64,000 bases of DNA from contig NZ_WQGO01000002.1 in assembly GCF_013034685.1 (NCBI RefSeq), positions 434,001-498,000 of the forward strand, written 5' to 3'. The notes under the pieces are model-generated. The model had not been told where the DNA came from and did not search any database. It saw only the letters and a list, made by a program, of their open reading frames with translations. Shown one piece after another: positions 51,620-60,708 of this stretch (the first letter of the stretch is position 1; every line of letters starts with the position of its first letter). The DNA comes from Ruegeria lacuscaerulensis. Lineage in GTDB: Bacteria > Pseudomonadota > Alphaproteobacteria > Rhodobacterales > Rhodobacteraceae. A program made the translations under genes and the position numbers.

Positions 51620-53938
51620 TCAAGTGCTTTTCTGCAAACGGTCAACGGCCATCAACACACGTTCCGGCGTGGCCGGAGCATCCAGACGAGGGCATTCCCG
51701 ATAATCGGCGACAGAAGCGACCGCCATCGACAGCGCCTCGAACACCGAAATTCCCAGCATGAATGGGGGTTCGCCAACAGCCTTGGACCGTTTGATCGTC
51801 AATTCGCGGTTCTCGGACCAATCGGCAAGCTTCACATTGAAGTTGCGCGGGCGATCCGATGCGAGCGGGATTTTGTACGTCGAAGGTGCATGGGTGCGCA
51901 GGCGACCGGCATCATCCCACCAAAGTTCCTCGGTGGTTAGCCAGCCCATGCCCTGAAGAAAGGCGCCTTCAACCTGACCCTTGTCGAGAACCGGGTTCAG
52001 TGAGCGTCCGACATCATGTAGCACATCTGTGCGTTCAACCCGATATTCACCGGTCAGCGTGTCAATCGTCACTTCGGAACATGAGGCACCATAGGCATAG
52101 TAATAGAACGGGCGGCCTTGTCCTTTTGCTCTGTCCCAATGGATCTTTGGGGTTTTATAGAACCCGGCTGCGGACAGTTGCACGCGCGCTAGATAAGCCT
52201 GTTTGATAAAGGCCTCGAAGGGCAGAACATCTTGACCGATATGTACCTGATTGGAGAGGAAGATCACTTCGTTAGACGTGACCCCCCAGGTTTCGGAGGC
52301 GAATTTCACAAGACGGTCTTTGATCTGCTCAACCGCGTTCAAGGCTGCCATACCGTTCAGATCCGTCCCGCTTGACGCCGCAGTGGCCGAGGTGTTGGGA
52401 ACTTTCTCAGTGGTTGTTTTGGTGATCTTGATCCGGCTGAAATCGACCTGAAAGGCCTCGGCCACAACTTGCGCGACCTTGGTGTTCAAGCCTTGCCCCA
52501 TTTCGGTGCCGCCATGGTTCAGGTGGATTGATCCATCGTTGTAGACATGCACCAGCGCCCCGGCCTGATTGTACCATGTGGCCGTAAACGAGATGCCGAA
52601 TTTGACCGGCGTCAGCGCGATGCCCTTCTTCAGAATAGCAGAGGTCTTGTTGAACGCGATGATGTCCTGACGGCGTTGGCGGTACTGCGATGTCTCTTCC
52701 AACTCTCCGACCAGCCGGTCGAGAATGCTGTCTTCGACTTCCTGATGGTATGGGGTTATGTTGCGGTCCCCTGAGCCGTAGAAATTCAACTTGCGAATAT
52801 CCAGCGGGTCTTTCCCCGTGGCATAGGCGATTTCTTCGATCATCCGCTCAGCGGCGATCACGCCCTGAGGCCCTCCGAACCCGCGGAAGGCGGTATTGGA
52901 CACCGTATTGGTTTTCATCGGGCGGCTGTTCAGGCGCACATTTGGATAGAAATACGCGTTATCTGCGTGAAACAACGCCCGGTCGGTGACCGGACCTGAC
53001 AGATCTGCCGAATACCCGCAGCGCGCGGCAAAGCAGCCATCGACGGCCTGAATGCGGCCGTCGTCGTCATGGGCAACGTCATAGTCGATCACAAAGTCAT
53101 GGCGTTTGCCTGTGGCGGTCATGTCCTGATCCCGGTCGGGCCGGATTTTGACCGCTCGGTTCCACTTCTTCGCAGCTATGGCAGCCACGGCGCAGAACAG
53201 ATTCATCTGGCTTTCCTTGCCGCCAAAACCACCGCCCATGCGGCGCACATTGACCACAACTGCATTGGAAGGCACCCCAAGCACATGGGCCACCATGTGC
53301 TGTGCTTCCGACGGATGCTGCGTCGAGCAATGCACGACCACGTCATCGTCCTCACCCGGAAGGGCAAAGGCGATATGGCCTTCAAGATACATATGATCCT
53401 GCCCACCAACCCGCATCCGACCCTTGATTCTGTTTGGGGCCGTTTCCTGTGCCGCGTCTACGTTGCCGCGCTCCAGCTTGAGCGGTGCTGTTACATGCGG
53501 ATACCCGGCTTCCTGCGCCGCAATCGGATCCAGTGCATGCGACAAGGCCTTATATTCTATCTTTGCCAACTCCGCTGCGCGCCGCGCGATGTCACGGGTC
53601 TCGGCGACCACTGCGAACAACGGCTGGCCGTGAAACTGAATAGTGTCGGTCGGAAAAACGGGTTCATCATTCAGATGTGTCGGGCTGATGTCGTTGACCC
53701 CTGGCACGTCATCTGCAGTTATCACCCCGACCACGCCGGGCACTGCCAGAACGTCTGCGAAATCAATGCCTATAAGCTTGGCATGTGCGACGTCTGAGAC
53801 ACCGAGATATGCGTGCAAAGTGCCCTCGGGCAGCGCGATATCGTCTGTATAGTCGGCGCGTCCGGTGACATGCTTGACTGCGCTGTCGTGGTTAACGTTT
53901 GTGTGCGGCGCGCCAATAATGGAAACGTTGTCTTTCAT
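51620..53938 (-). CDS. xdhB: Xanthine dehydrogenase molybdopterin-binding subunit XdhB
   Basis: 772 residues, full length. It carries the molybdenum-cofactor subunit motifs RMGGGFGGKESQ, TAFRGFGGPQGV, NHGGTEMGQGLNTKV, and the catalytic Glu in KAVGEPPFMLG. It hydroxylates hypoxanthine to xanthine and urate with XdhA. It follows xdhA by 14 bases and precedes xdhC by 3. Cytosolic; no signal. No frameshift seen. Confidence 0.94.
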   Translation of the reverse strand: MKDNVSIIGAPHTNVNHDSAVKHVTGRADYTDDIALPEGTLHAYLGVSDVAHAKLIGIDFADVLAVPGVVGVITADDVPGVNDISPTHLNDEPVFPTDTIQFHGQPLFAVVAETRDIARRAAELAKIEYKALSHALDPIAAQEAGYPHVTAPLKLERGNVDAAQETAPNRIKGRMRVGGQDHMYLEGHIAFALPGEDDDVVVHCSTQHPSEAQHMVAHVLGVPSNAVVVNVRRMGGGFGGKESQMNLFCAVAAIAAKKWNRAVKIRPDRDQDMTATGKRHDFVIDYDVAHDDDGRIQAVDGCFAARCGYSADLSGPVTDRALFHADNAYFYPNVRLNSRPMKTNTVSNTAFRGFGGPQGVIAAERMIEEIAYATGKDPLDIRKLNFYGSGDRNITPYHQEVEDSILDRLVGELEETSQYRQRRQDIIAFNKTSAILKKGIALTPVKFGISFTATWYNQAGALVHVYNDGSIHLNHGGTEMGQGLNTKVAQVVAEAFQVDFSRIKITKTTTEKVPNTSATAASSGTDLNGMAALNAVEQIKDRLVKFASETWGVTSNEVIFLSNQVHIGQDVLPFEAFIKQAYLARVQLSAAGFYKTPKIHWDRAKGQGRPFYYYAYGASCSEVTIDTLTGEYRVERTDVLHDVGRSLNPVLDKGQVEGAFLQGMGWLTTEELWWDDAGRLRTHAPSTYKIPLASDRPRNFNVKLADWSENRELTIKRSKAVGEPPFMLGISVFEALSMAVASVADYRECPRLDAPATPERVLMAVDRLQKST

Positions 53939-53952
53939 TGTGGGTCTCCTTG

Positions 53953-55416
53953 TCAGACACAGGCCAGCTGCGAAGGGCCAGTTGTTTCGGCGTCGTTTTC
54001 AAGAAAGAACCTGAGCAGCAGATTTTGCGCGGTCAGCATTCGGTAATCTGAAGATGCGCGCCAATCCGTGAGCGGAGAGAAATCCTGCGCCAGTGCCGCA
54101 GCGGCGGTCTCAAAGCTTTCGCGGGACCAAGGCTGGCCATTTAAAGCTGTTTCCGTGGCAGTGGCCCGCCTAGGAGTGGCGGCCATGCCACCGAATGCAA
54201 GGCGCGCATCGCTGATGATGCCGTCCGTGACCGTCATATGGATACCGACCGCGACCGATGAAATGTCTTCATCGCGGCGTTTGGAAATCTTGTAGGCCGC
54301 GTCCAGATCATTGGGTTTCGGCAGAGGAACGCGTATGCTTTCGACAAACTCGTCCGGTTGGCGGTCTTGTTTGCCGTATTCAAGGAAATAAGCCTCGAGT
54401 GGCAATGCCCGGATATCCGAACCGCGACGCAATGTGATCTCGGCGCCGAGCGCGATCAGCACTGGCGGCGTGTCCCCGATGGGCGACCCGTTGGCGATAT
54501 TGCCGCCGACCGTGCCCATATTCCGCACTTGCCATCCTGCAATGCGATCCCAGTACCGGGAAAGGTGTGGCAAGTGCTTGGACAGGTGCTCTTGGCAATC
54601 GGTGTAGCTTGCGCCAGCTCCTATCAGGAGGAAGGAACCCTGTCGTTCAACTGTTTGCAGGTCTTCAAGATGACCGATAAAGATCGCCGGCCCAATTTTG
54701 TGTAGAAACTTGGTGACCCAAAGACCAACATCGGTAGCCCCTGCAATGATCGTGGCTTTTGGATAGGTTTGCAGACAGACGGCCAGGTCATCGACAGAGG
54801 CAGGAAGGATACTCAGGTTATCCTCTGGGCCAGAAACGACCCGCAATCCGTCCTTCAGCGCAGCCAGGCGCAATGTCATGGTTTCACGTTCGGTATTCAG
54901 ATGATCCGATGCTGGGGTGCCATAGCGACTGACGGCTATCGCGGCTTGTACAATCGGTTCATATCCGGTGCAGCGGCAAAGATTACCCTGTAGGGCAGTT
55001 TCGACCTGTTCTTTGCTCGGTTCTGGCGTTTTCATCCAAAGCGCGTACAGGGCCATCACAAAGCCCGGTGTGCAGAAGCCGCACTGGCTGCCGTGATGGT
55101 CGATCATGGCTTGCTGAACCGGATGCAGGCGTCCATTGGGCCCGGAAAGGTGTTCAACCGTCACAACATGACACCCGTCTACAGACGCAAGAAAGCGAAT
55201 ACAGGCATTAACTGGCACGTAGGTAAGACCTGCCTTTCCAAGCCGTCCGACAAGTACAGTGCATGCGCCGCAATCGCCCTCGGCGCAGCCTTCCTTTGTG
55301 CCGGTCAGCCGTTGCTCCAGTCGCAAAAAGTCCAACAGAGTTTGGTTTGCTGACACGCTTGGAACGGTCACATCCCTGCCGTTCAGGACAAAACGAATGT
55401 CGGTACGAAACGTCAT
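53953..55416 (-). CDS. xdhA: Xanthine dehydrogenase small subunit XdhA ([2Fe-2S]/FAD)
   Basis: 487 residues, a fused iron-sulfur and FAD subunit. The plant-type cluster sits in CAEGDCGACTV (about 44-52) with C72 later, the second cluster in CGFCTPGF and LCRCTGYEP. The FAD-binding half (about 190-480) shows PKATIIAGATDVGLWVTK, GTVGGNIANGSPIGDTPP. Electrons from XdhB pass through the clusters to FAD and NAD+. It heads the leftward purine operon; a LysR gene is divergent across 153 bases, with an inverted repeat at 55508-55526. Confidence 0.94.
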   Translation of the reverse strand: MTFRTDIRFVLNGRDVTVPSVSANQTLLDFLRLEQRLTGTKEGCAEGDCGACTVLVGRLGKAGLTYVPVNACIRFLASVDGCHVVTVEHLSGPNGRLHPVQQAMIDHHGSQCGFCTPGFVMALYALWMKTPEPSKEQVETALQGNLCRCTGYEPIVQAAIAVSRYGTPASDHLNTERETMTLRLAALKDGLRVVSGPEDNLSILPASVDDLAVCLQTYPKATIIAGATDVGLWVTKFLHKIGPAIFIGHLEDLQTVERQGSFLLIGAGASYTDCQEHLSKHLPHLSRYWDRIAGWQVRNMGTVGGNIANGSPIGDTPPVLIALGAEITLRRGSDIRALPLEAYFLEYGKQDRQPDEFVESIRVPLPKPNDLDAAYKISKRRDEDISSVAVGIHMTVTDGIISDARLAFGGMAATPRRATATETALNGQPWSRESFETAAAALAQDFSPLTDWRASSDYRMLTAQNLLLRFFLENDAETTGPSQLACV

Positions 55417-55507
55417 GAAGCTCTCCCTACTCCCTGCCTGCTTGGAGGTGACCGGGGGACCATAGAGTCAACGATTGAGTCTTAAAATCGTCGGAAATGG
55501 AAAATAC

Positions 55508-55526
55508 TTTCAACTGATCATTGAAA
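55508..55526. promoter_or_regulatory. Candidate LysR-binding inverted repeat between xdhA and the LysR gene
   Basis: TTTCAA-CTGATCA-TTGAAA is a 19-base inverted repeat with a TGATCA core, 44 bases before the LysR start and 92 bases before xdhA. Its T-N11-A spacing fits the LysR consensus. Confidence 0.55.
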
Positions 55527-55569
55527 AAAGCAGGTCCTCAGCGCAATCTGACCGCATCGGGAGGGTTGA

Positions 55570-56478
55570 ATGTCATATATCGAAAGTTTGCGGGTTTTTG
55601 TCAGAGTGATGGAACTGGGAAGCATCACGTCCGGCGGGCGCGATCTGAGGTTGACTCCGGCGGTGGCTAGCAAGCGGTTGAAAGAGTTGGAAAACCATTT
55701 GGGTGTGCGGCTGTTCAACAGAACAACCCGTTCGATGACGGCGACCGAAGTTGGTTCCGTATTCTATGAGGAAGCCAAAGCGGTCCTGCTGGCGCTTGAT
55801 CATGCCGAAGCGCGGGTGGCCAGCTTTTCCGACGCCCCCCGAGGTGCAATTCGCATCACCGCACCATTGGGTGTCGGTCGTAGAATCGTTGCGCCGCTGG
55901 TCCCGGAGTTTTCGGATCTGTACCCGGAAACAGAGGTTCGCATGCGCCTGTCCGACCGCAAAGTGGATATAATGGCCGATGGCCTGGATATCGCGTTCTT
56001 CATAGGAGAGCCCGGCGACTCCACCATGAAGCTGAGAAAATTCGCGGATTGCGACCGTGTCCTTTGCGCGTCGCCTGACTACCTGTCCAACTTCGGCGTG
56101 CCCAATACTCCAGACGACCTGCTACAGCCGACGCATAACTGCCTATTGCTGCGCTATCCCAGATCGCCCGAATATTTTTGGTCTCTCAATACCGATATGG
56201 GTCCTCGAAAGTTGGAAGTCCGCGGCAAGTACGACGCCGATGATGGGGACGTGCTGACGGATTGGGCGCTGGCAGGAAAGGGGATTGTCAACAAGCCCCG
56301 ATTTGACGTGCGGGAATACCTGGTGAATGGACAGTTGGTCGAGGTCCTTCCAAAGACGCCACCAGTGCCGACGATTTTTGGGTGTTTGTACCCGCACAAA
56401 AAGCTTCAGGATCCCAAGGTGCGTTTGTTCGTCGAACATATCGCGCAGAACAGTAAGCGATTTTTTGTGTCTCACTGA
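55570..56478 (+). CDS. LysR family regulator (purine cluster, copy 1)
   Basis: 302 residues; GGGAGGG precedes the ATG. The HTH lies at the N-terminus (MELGSITSGGRDLRLTPAVASKRLKELENHLGVRLF, key part LTPAVASKRLKELENHLG), followed by a co-inducer domain ITAPLGVGRRIVAPLVPEF. It is about half identical by eye to the LysR protein at 57870-58790, sharing APLGVGRR and DDGDVLTDWALAG. The two flank puuD. Divergence from xdhA suggests it activates the xanthine dehydrogenase operon; the ligand may be urate, HIU or xanthine. Confidence 0.9.
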   Translation: MSYIESLRVFVRVMELGSITSGGRDLRLTPAVASKRLKELENHLGVRLFNRTTRSMTATEVGSVFYEEAKAVLLALDHAEARVASFSDAPRGAIRITAPLGVGRRIVAPLVPEFSDLYPETEVRMRLSDRKVDIMADGLDIAFFIGEPGDSTMKLRKFADCDRVLCASPDYLSNFGVPNTPDDLLQPTHNCLLLRYPRSPEYFWSLNTDMGPRKLEVRGKYDADDGDVLTDWALAGKGIVNKPRFDVREYLVNGQLVEVLPKTPPVPTIFGCLYPHKKLQDPKVRLFVEHIAQNSKRFFVSH

Positions 56479-56484
56479 AAACAA

Positions 56485-56512
56485 GCGAGATCAGAAACTA
56501 GACTGATTTCGC
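56485..56512. terminator. Candidate terminator between convergent LysR and puuD genes
   Basis: GCGAGATCAG / CTGATTTCGC forms a 10-bp stem (one G-T pair) with an 8-base loop between the two stop codons. There is no U-run, so confidence is limited. Confidence 0.35.
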
Positions 56513-56537
56513 CTTCGCTGGTTGGTACTGTCCGGTT

Positions 56538-57770
56538 TTACTGAGCCCTGACTTCCTTTACCCATGCTATGATCGTCTTGCGCGCTTCATCATCCATTTG
56601 AACCGCGGATGGCGGCGGCATCGCGTGACTGATCCCTGCCTGAAGATATATTTGGTCGGCCTGTCGGGCGACGTCACCGGGTGTTTCAAGGTAGACCTTC
56701 TTGGGCGCCCATTTCATCGTGCCATAGACGGGCTCTCGGGCGTGACACATAGAGCAATTGCCCAGCACGGTGTCATATGCGGCCTCGAACCCGGCGGCTG
56801 ACGCAAATTTTTGCTCGTAAGGCGTCAGTTCGCGCGCTTCTGCGTCTTCCCAGGTCTCGCCGGATCGAACGGAAGACAACCAGGCGATCGCGACCATAAG
56901 AATGACCGTAACACCCCAGGTCCAATGCGGCCCCTTGCCATTTGCGTGCATCGTGTTGAAGTAGTGCCGTATGGTCACGCCCGTCAGGAAGATCAGGCTG
57001 GCAATGATCCACGAATACTCGGTCCCGAAGGCCAACGGGTAATGGTTTGACAGCATCAGAAACACGACAGGCAATGTCAGATAGTTGTTGTGGGTGGAAC
57101 GAACCTTCGCGATCTTACCGTATTTGGCGTCCGGGGTTCGACCTGCCTTGAGGTCCTCGACCACAATTCGCTGGTTCGGCATGATCTGAAAGAACACGTT
57201 GGCCGTCATGATGGTGGCTGTGAACGCACCAAGGTGCAACAGCGCCGCGCGTCCGGTGAAAATCTGATTGTAGCCCCAGGACATGATCACGAGGATCACA
57301 AACAAGAGCAGCATGAGAAGGGTGGGATGATCGCTTAACTTGGATTTGCACATGTAATCATAAAGGAGCCAGCCAATTGTCAGTGACCCGCCAGAGATCA
57401 AGATCCCCTGCCACAGCGCCAGATCCACTTTGGTAGGATCAAGCAGAAACAACTCGCCTCCGACCCAGTAGATGATCATCAGCAATGCCGCACCTGAAAG
57501 CCATGTCGTGTAGCTCTGCCATTTGTGCCAGGTCAGGTGCTCGGGCATGCTGGCGGGTGCGACCAGATATTTAACGGTGTGGTAAAACCCGCCCCCGTGG
57601 ACTTCCCACTCTTCTCCATAGGCACCATCCGGCAGCGCAGCGTTCGGTTTAAGCATGAGGTCAAGCGCAATAAAATAGAAAGACGCCCCAATCCACGCCA
57701 TCGCAGTGATCACGTGCAGCCAGCGGACAGAAAAGGCGACCCACTCCCAGATTACGGCTAGGTCATACAT
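56538..57770 (-). CDS. puuD: Membrane urate hydroxylase with C-terminal cytochrome c (PuuD)
   Basis: 410 residues. Up to eight membrane segments occupy the first 310 residues (AFSVRWLHVITAMAWIGASFYFI and others), the urate-oxidising region with conserved His/Trp pattern HLTWHKWQSYTTW. A soluble cytochrome c domain (about 330-410) has haem motif CSMCHAREP and a distal Met in GISHAMPPPSAV. PuuD oxidises urate to 5-hydroxyisourate and passes electrons to the respiratory chain instead of making H2O2. It sits between two LysR genes. Its product is the substrate of the HIU hydrolase encoded at 58796. Confidence 0.94.
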   Translation of the reverse strand: MYDLAVIWEWVAFSVRWLHVITAMAWIGASFYFIALDLMLKPNAALPDGAYGEEWEVHGGGFYHTVKYLVAPASMPEHLTWHKWQSYTTWLSGAALLMIIYWVGGELFLLDPTKVDLALWQGILISGGSLTIGWLLYDYMCKSKLSDHPTLLMLLLFVILVIMSWGYNQIFTGRAALLHLGAFTATIMTANVFFQIMPNQRIVVEDLKAGRTPDAKYGKIAKVRSTHNNYLTLPVVFLMLSNHYPLAFGTEYSWIIASLIFLTGVTIRHYFNTMHANGKGPHWTWGVTVILMVAIAWLSSVRSGETWEDAEARELTPYEQKFASAAGFEAAYDTVLGNCSMCHAREPVYGTMKWAPKKVYLETPGDVARQADQIYLQAGISHAMPPPSAVQMDDEARKTIIAWVKEVRAQ

Positions 57771-57829
57771 GGCTTTGCTCCTCAGTATCCTTTTTCCGGC
57801 ACTCTATGCGAGTCCGATTTGTTCTGGTA

Positions 57830-57839
57830 TTGCTAGCAA
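57830..57839. promoter_or_regulatory. Palindrome between puuD and the second LysR gene
   Basis: TTGCTAGCAA is a perfect 10-bp palindrome 30 bases before the LysR ATG and 59 bases from the puuD ATG, a plausible regulator site. It is short, so chance is possible. Confidence 0.35.
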
Positions 57840-57869
57840 AGACCAAGCAGTATCAAAAAATGCAAAAAA

Positions 57870-58790
57870 ATGTCATACCTAGATAACATCAGAACTTTTG
57901 TCCGGGTTTACGAGTTGGGCAGCATGTCTGCGGCAGGTCGTGATCTGAGGGTTTCTCCAGCTGTGACATCGGCAAGAATATCCCAACTGGAAGAGCATCT
58001 GGGCGTGCGATTGTTTCAGCGCACCACACGAAGCCTGACCCCGACCGAGCAGGGAAAATCGTTCTACCGGGGGGCTGCTGAAATTCTTGAGGCGGTCGAA
58101 AGAGCAGAAGCGCAGATCGTTAATATTACTGAAAACCTGAAAGGGTCACTTTATGTTGCCGCCCCGTTGGGGGTCGGTCGCCGCTTGATCGCGCCGCAAG
58201 TGCCAAAGTTTCTAGCTGAATATCCAGAGGTGAATGTAAGGCTCAGGCTGACAGATCGAAAGGTGGATCTGACGACCGAAGGGCTGGATCTGGCGTTTTT
58301 CCTTGGTCAGCCGGAAGACAGCAACTTGCGTATTCGCAAGATAGCTGATGTGGAGCGGGTTCTCTGTGCATCTCCGAAATACATCAAAAGCCGCGGAATG
58401 CCTGAAAGCGGTGATGACATTATCGCCGACAACCACGAGTGTCTGAGCCTGCGCTTTCCGGGCGCGACCGAGTTTCAATGGCTGCTAAGAACCTCTTCCG
58501 GGCCAAAGCGGTTTCGCGTTTCGGGACGCTATGAGTCAGATGACGGTGACGTGCTAACCGATTGGGCTCTTGCTGGTCACGGGATCGCGTTGAAACCGAT
58601 ATTTGAGATTTTCCAGCATCTTAAGTCGGGAAAACTGGTCCCGGTGGCCGAAAAAACACCCCCGGAACCGATTCAGATGGCGTGCCTGTTCACGCATCGT
58701 CGCATGCAGGACCCCAAGACGCGGCTTTTCATGGAGTTCATCATTGAACGTATTGGATCATCCATAGCTGCGGCCAATACTTCTCGGTAA
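57870..58790 (+). CDS. LysR family regulator (purine cluster, copy 2)
   Basis: 306 residues with LysR HTH (MSAAGRDLRVSPAVTSARISQLEEH, in part VSPAVTSARISQLEEHLG) and co-inducer domain (VAAPLGVGRRLIAPQVPKF). It is paralogous to the gene at 55570-56478. Divergent from puuD, it likely activates puuD, in parallel with copy 1 acting on xdhA. It ends five bases before the convergent HIU hydrolase stop. Confidence 0.9.
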   Translation: MSYLDNIRTFVRVYELGSMSAAGRDLRVSPAVTSARISQLEEHLGVRLFQRTTRSLTPTEQGKSFYRGAAEILEAVERAEAQIVNITENLKGSLYVAAPLGVGRRLIAPQVPKFLAEYPEVNVRLRLTDRKVDLTTEGLDLAFFLGQPEDSNLRIRKIADVERVLCASPKYIKSRGMPESGDDIIADNHECLSLRFPGATEFQWLLRTSSGPKRFRVSGRYESDDGDVLTDWALAGHGIALKPIFEIFQHLKSGKLVPVAEKTPPEPIQMACLFTHRRMQDPKTRLFMEFIIERIGSSIAAANTSR

Positions 58791-58795
58791 ACTAC

Positions 58796-59149
58796 TCAGC
58801 TGCCGCGATAGGTTGAATACCCGAAGGGTGAAAGAAGCAAAGGCACATGGTAATGCGAATGTTCGGACATCCCAAAGCGAATGGGTATCACATCTAGAAA
58901 ACGTGGGTCCTCGGGCGGGGTACCGGACGCGTCGAGATATGCGCCTGCATGAAAGATCAACTCGAACTCGCCTGTCGAAAACTCAGCTTCGGGCAATATT
59001 TGTTCGTCAGTTCTGCCGTCATCGTTGGTAACCAGTGTTTTCAGTAAACTGCGATCTGTGCCGTCGATGCGGAAAAGCTCGATTTTTAACCCTTGGGCGG
59101 GGCAGCCCCGCGCGGTATCCAGGACGTGGGTGGTTAGGTAACCAGTCAT
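58796..59149 (-). CDS. uraH: 5-Hydroxyisourate hydrolase (transthyretin-like)
   Basis: 117 residues, the expected size. Family marks are LTTHVLDTARGCPAQGL at the N-terminus, catalytic-site residues around RIDG and EHSHYHVPLLLSPFGYSTYRGS (key HYHVPLLLSPFGYSTYRGS), ending in the diagnostic YRGS. It hydrolyses HIU to OHCU, next after PuuD. It is transcribed away from the allantoinase-OHCU gene. Very confident. Confidence 0.95.
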   Translation of the reverse strand: MTGYLTTHVLDTARGCPAQGLKIELFRIDGTDRSLLKTLVTNDDGRTDEQILPEAEFSTGEFELIFHAGAYLDASGTPPEDPRFLDVIPIRFGMSEHSHYHVPLLLSPFGYSTYRGS

Positions 59150-59265
59150 TTGCGCTACTCCTCAAGTCACCCAGTTACTAATCTTATTTCTTGTCAATGG
59201 GCAAAGGCAGACTGTCCGAAGCTGTTTTTCGTATTTTTTGAAAAATATCTCGAATTATCTGGGGT

Positions 59266-59275
59266 ATTGATCAAT
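59266..59275. promoter_or_regulatory. TGATCA-centred palindrome before the allantoinase gene
   Basis: ATTGATCAAT is a perfect 10-bp palindrome 20 bases before the GTG of the allantoinase fusion gene. It shares the TGATCA core with the inverted repeat at 55508-55526, so one LysR regulator may act at both. It is short; treat as suggestive. Confidence 0.35.
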
Positions 59276-59295
59276 TCAAGTAGAAGGAAACTGAC

Positions 59296-60708
59296 GTGAA
59301 GCCTTATCCACGAGATATGACCGGTTACGCTGGGCGAGTGCCCAAAGCGAACTGGCCAAATGGTGCCAAGATCGCGGTTCAAATCGTATTGAACTATGAA
59401 GAAGGCGGTGAAAACAACATATTGCATGGTGACCCCGCCTCTGAGGCGTTTCTCTCGGAGGTCACCGGTGCCGCCCCGTGGGTGGGGCAGAGGCACTGGA
59501 ATATGGAGTCGATCTATGAATACGGCAGTCGCGCGGGATTCTGGCGTGTGCATCACCTTTTGCAGGATCTGCCGATAACCGTTTATGGGGTTGCTACTGC
59601 CTTGGCGCGTGCTCCTGCGCAAGTTGCGGCAATGAAGCATGCAGGATGGGAGATCGCCAGTCACGGGCTGAAATGGATTGAACATAAGGATATGGCTCCG
59701 GAGGAAGAGCGTGCTCAAATCCGTGAAGCCATCCGCTTGCATACTGAAGTTACTGGTCAGCCTCCGCGCGGTTGGTATACGGGCCGCTGTTCGATGAATA
59801 CGGTCGATCTGGCTGCCCAGGAAGGCGACTTTGCGTATATCGCTGACAGCTATGCGGATGATCTGCCATATTGGACCAAGACCGGAGGCAAAGATCAGTT
59901 GATCATGCCATATACCTTGGACTGCAACGACATGCGTTTTGCGATCCAGGCAGGTTTCACAAATGGCGAACAGTTTGAAAGCTATCTGAAAGACAGTTTT
60001 GACATGCTGTATGCCGAAGGTGAGGCAGGGGCGCCGAAAATGCTTTCGATTGGATTGCATTGTCGATTGATTGGTCGGCCAGGTCGCGCGATGGCGCTGA
60101 AACGTGCGCTGGACTATTTCAAGAAACATGATGGCGTCTGGTTCGCAACGCGCGAACAGATTGCCGACCACTGGGCAAAGGAACACCCCCCCATGCAACG
60201 CCTAACCCCGTCCGAAATGGACCAGTCTACCTTTGTGTCCGAATTTGGCGGAGTGTTTGAACACAGCCCGTGGATTGCGGAAGGCGCATATGAGCTTGAG
60301 CTGGGGCCAACCCATGACAATGCAGCTGGCGTCCACAACGCACTTGCGCGGGTTTTTCGAACGGCACCTTCCGAGAAACGGCTTGATGTCCTGACGGCCC
60401 ACCCAGATCTGGCCGGCAAGCTGGCTGCCGCTGGACGGCTGACCAAGGAAAGCACCGCCGAACAGGCCGGGGCCGGTCTGGATATGTTAACCGATGATGA
60501 GCGCGCAACGTTCACCGTGCTGAATGAGGCATATACCACCAAGTTTGGTTTCCCTTTCATCATCGCGGTCAAAGACAACACGAAGGCAAGCATCCTTGAC
60601 GCATTCCATCGCCGCATCGACAGCGACCGGGACACCGAATTTGCCGAAGCCTGCCGCCAGGTCGAGCGGATTGCAGAACTGCGCTTGATCGAGAAATTTG
60701 CGGGATGA
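59296..60708 (+). CDS. puuE: Allantoinase (PuuE) - OHCU decarboxylase fusion
   Basis: 470 residues, GTG start with AGAAGGAAA upstream. Residues 1 to about 300 are the NodB/polysaccharide-deacetylase-type allantoinase (PRDMTGYAGRVPKANWPNGAK region; ASHGLKWIEHKD; YTGRCSMNT), hydrolysing allantoin. From about 303 on is OHCU decarboxylase: STFVSEFGGVFEHSPWIAE with the catalytic His in FEHSPW, and TAHPDLAGKLA. The fused order is allantoinase then decarboxylase, so one protein performs the step that makes S-allantoin and the next step. It overlaps allA by 4 bases. Confidence 0.93.
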   Translation: MKPYPRDMTGYAGRVPKANWPNGAKIAVQIVLNYEEGGENNILHGDPASEAFLSEVTGAAPWVGQRHWNMESIYEYGSRAGFWRVHHLLQDLPITVYGVATALARAPAQVAAMKHAGWEIASHGLKWIEHKDMAPEEERAQIREAIRLHTEVTGQPPRGWYTGRCSMNTVDLAAQEGDFAYIADSYADDLPYWTKTGGKDQLIMPYTLDCNDMRFAIQAGFTNGEQFESYLKDSFDMLYAEGEAGAPKMLSIGLHCRLIGRPGRAMALKRALDYFKKHDGVWFATREQIADHWAKEHPPMQRLTPSEMDQSTFVSEFGGVFEHSPWIAEGAYELELGPTHDNAAGVHNALARVFRTAPSEKRLDVLTAHPDLAGKLAAAGRLTKESTAEQAGAGLDMLTDDERATFTVLNEAYTTKFGFPFIIAVKDNTKASILDAFHRRIDSDRDTEFAEACRQVERIAELRLIEKFAG

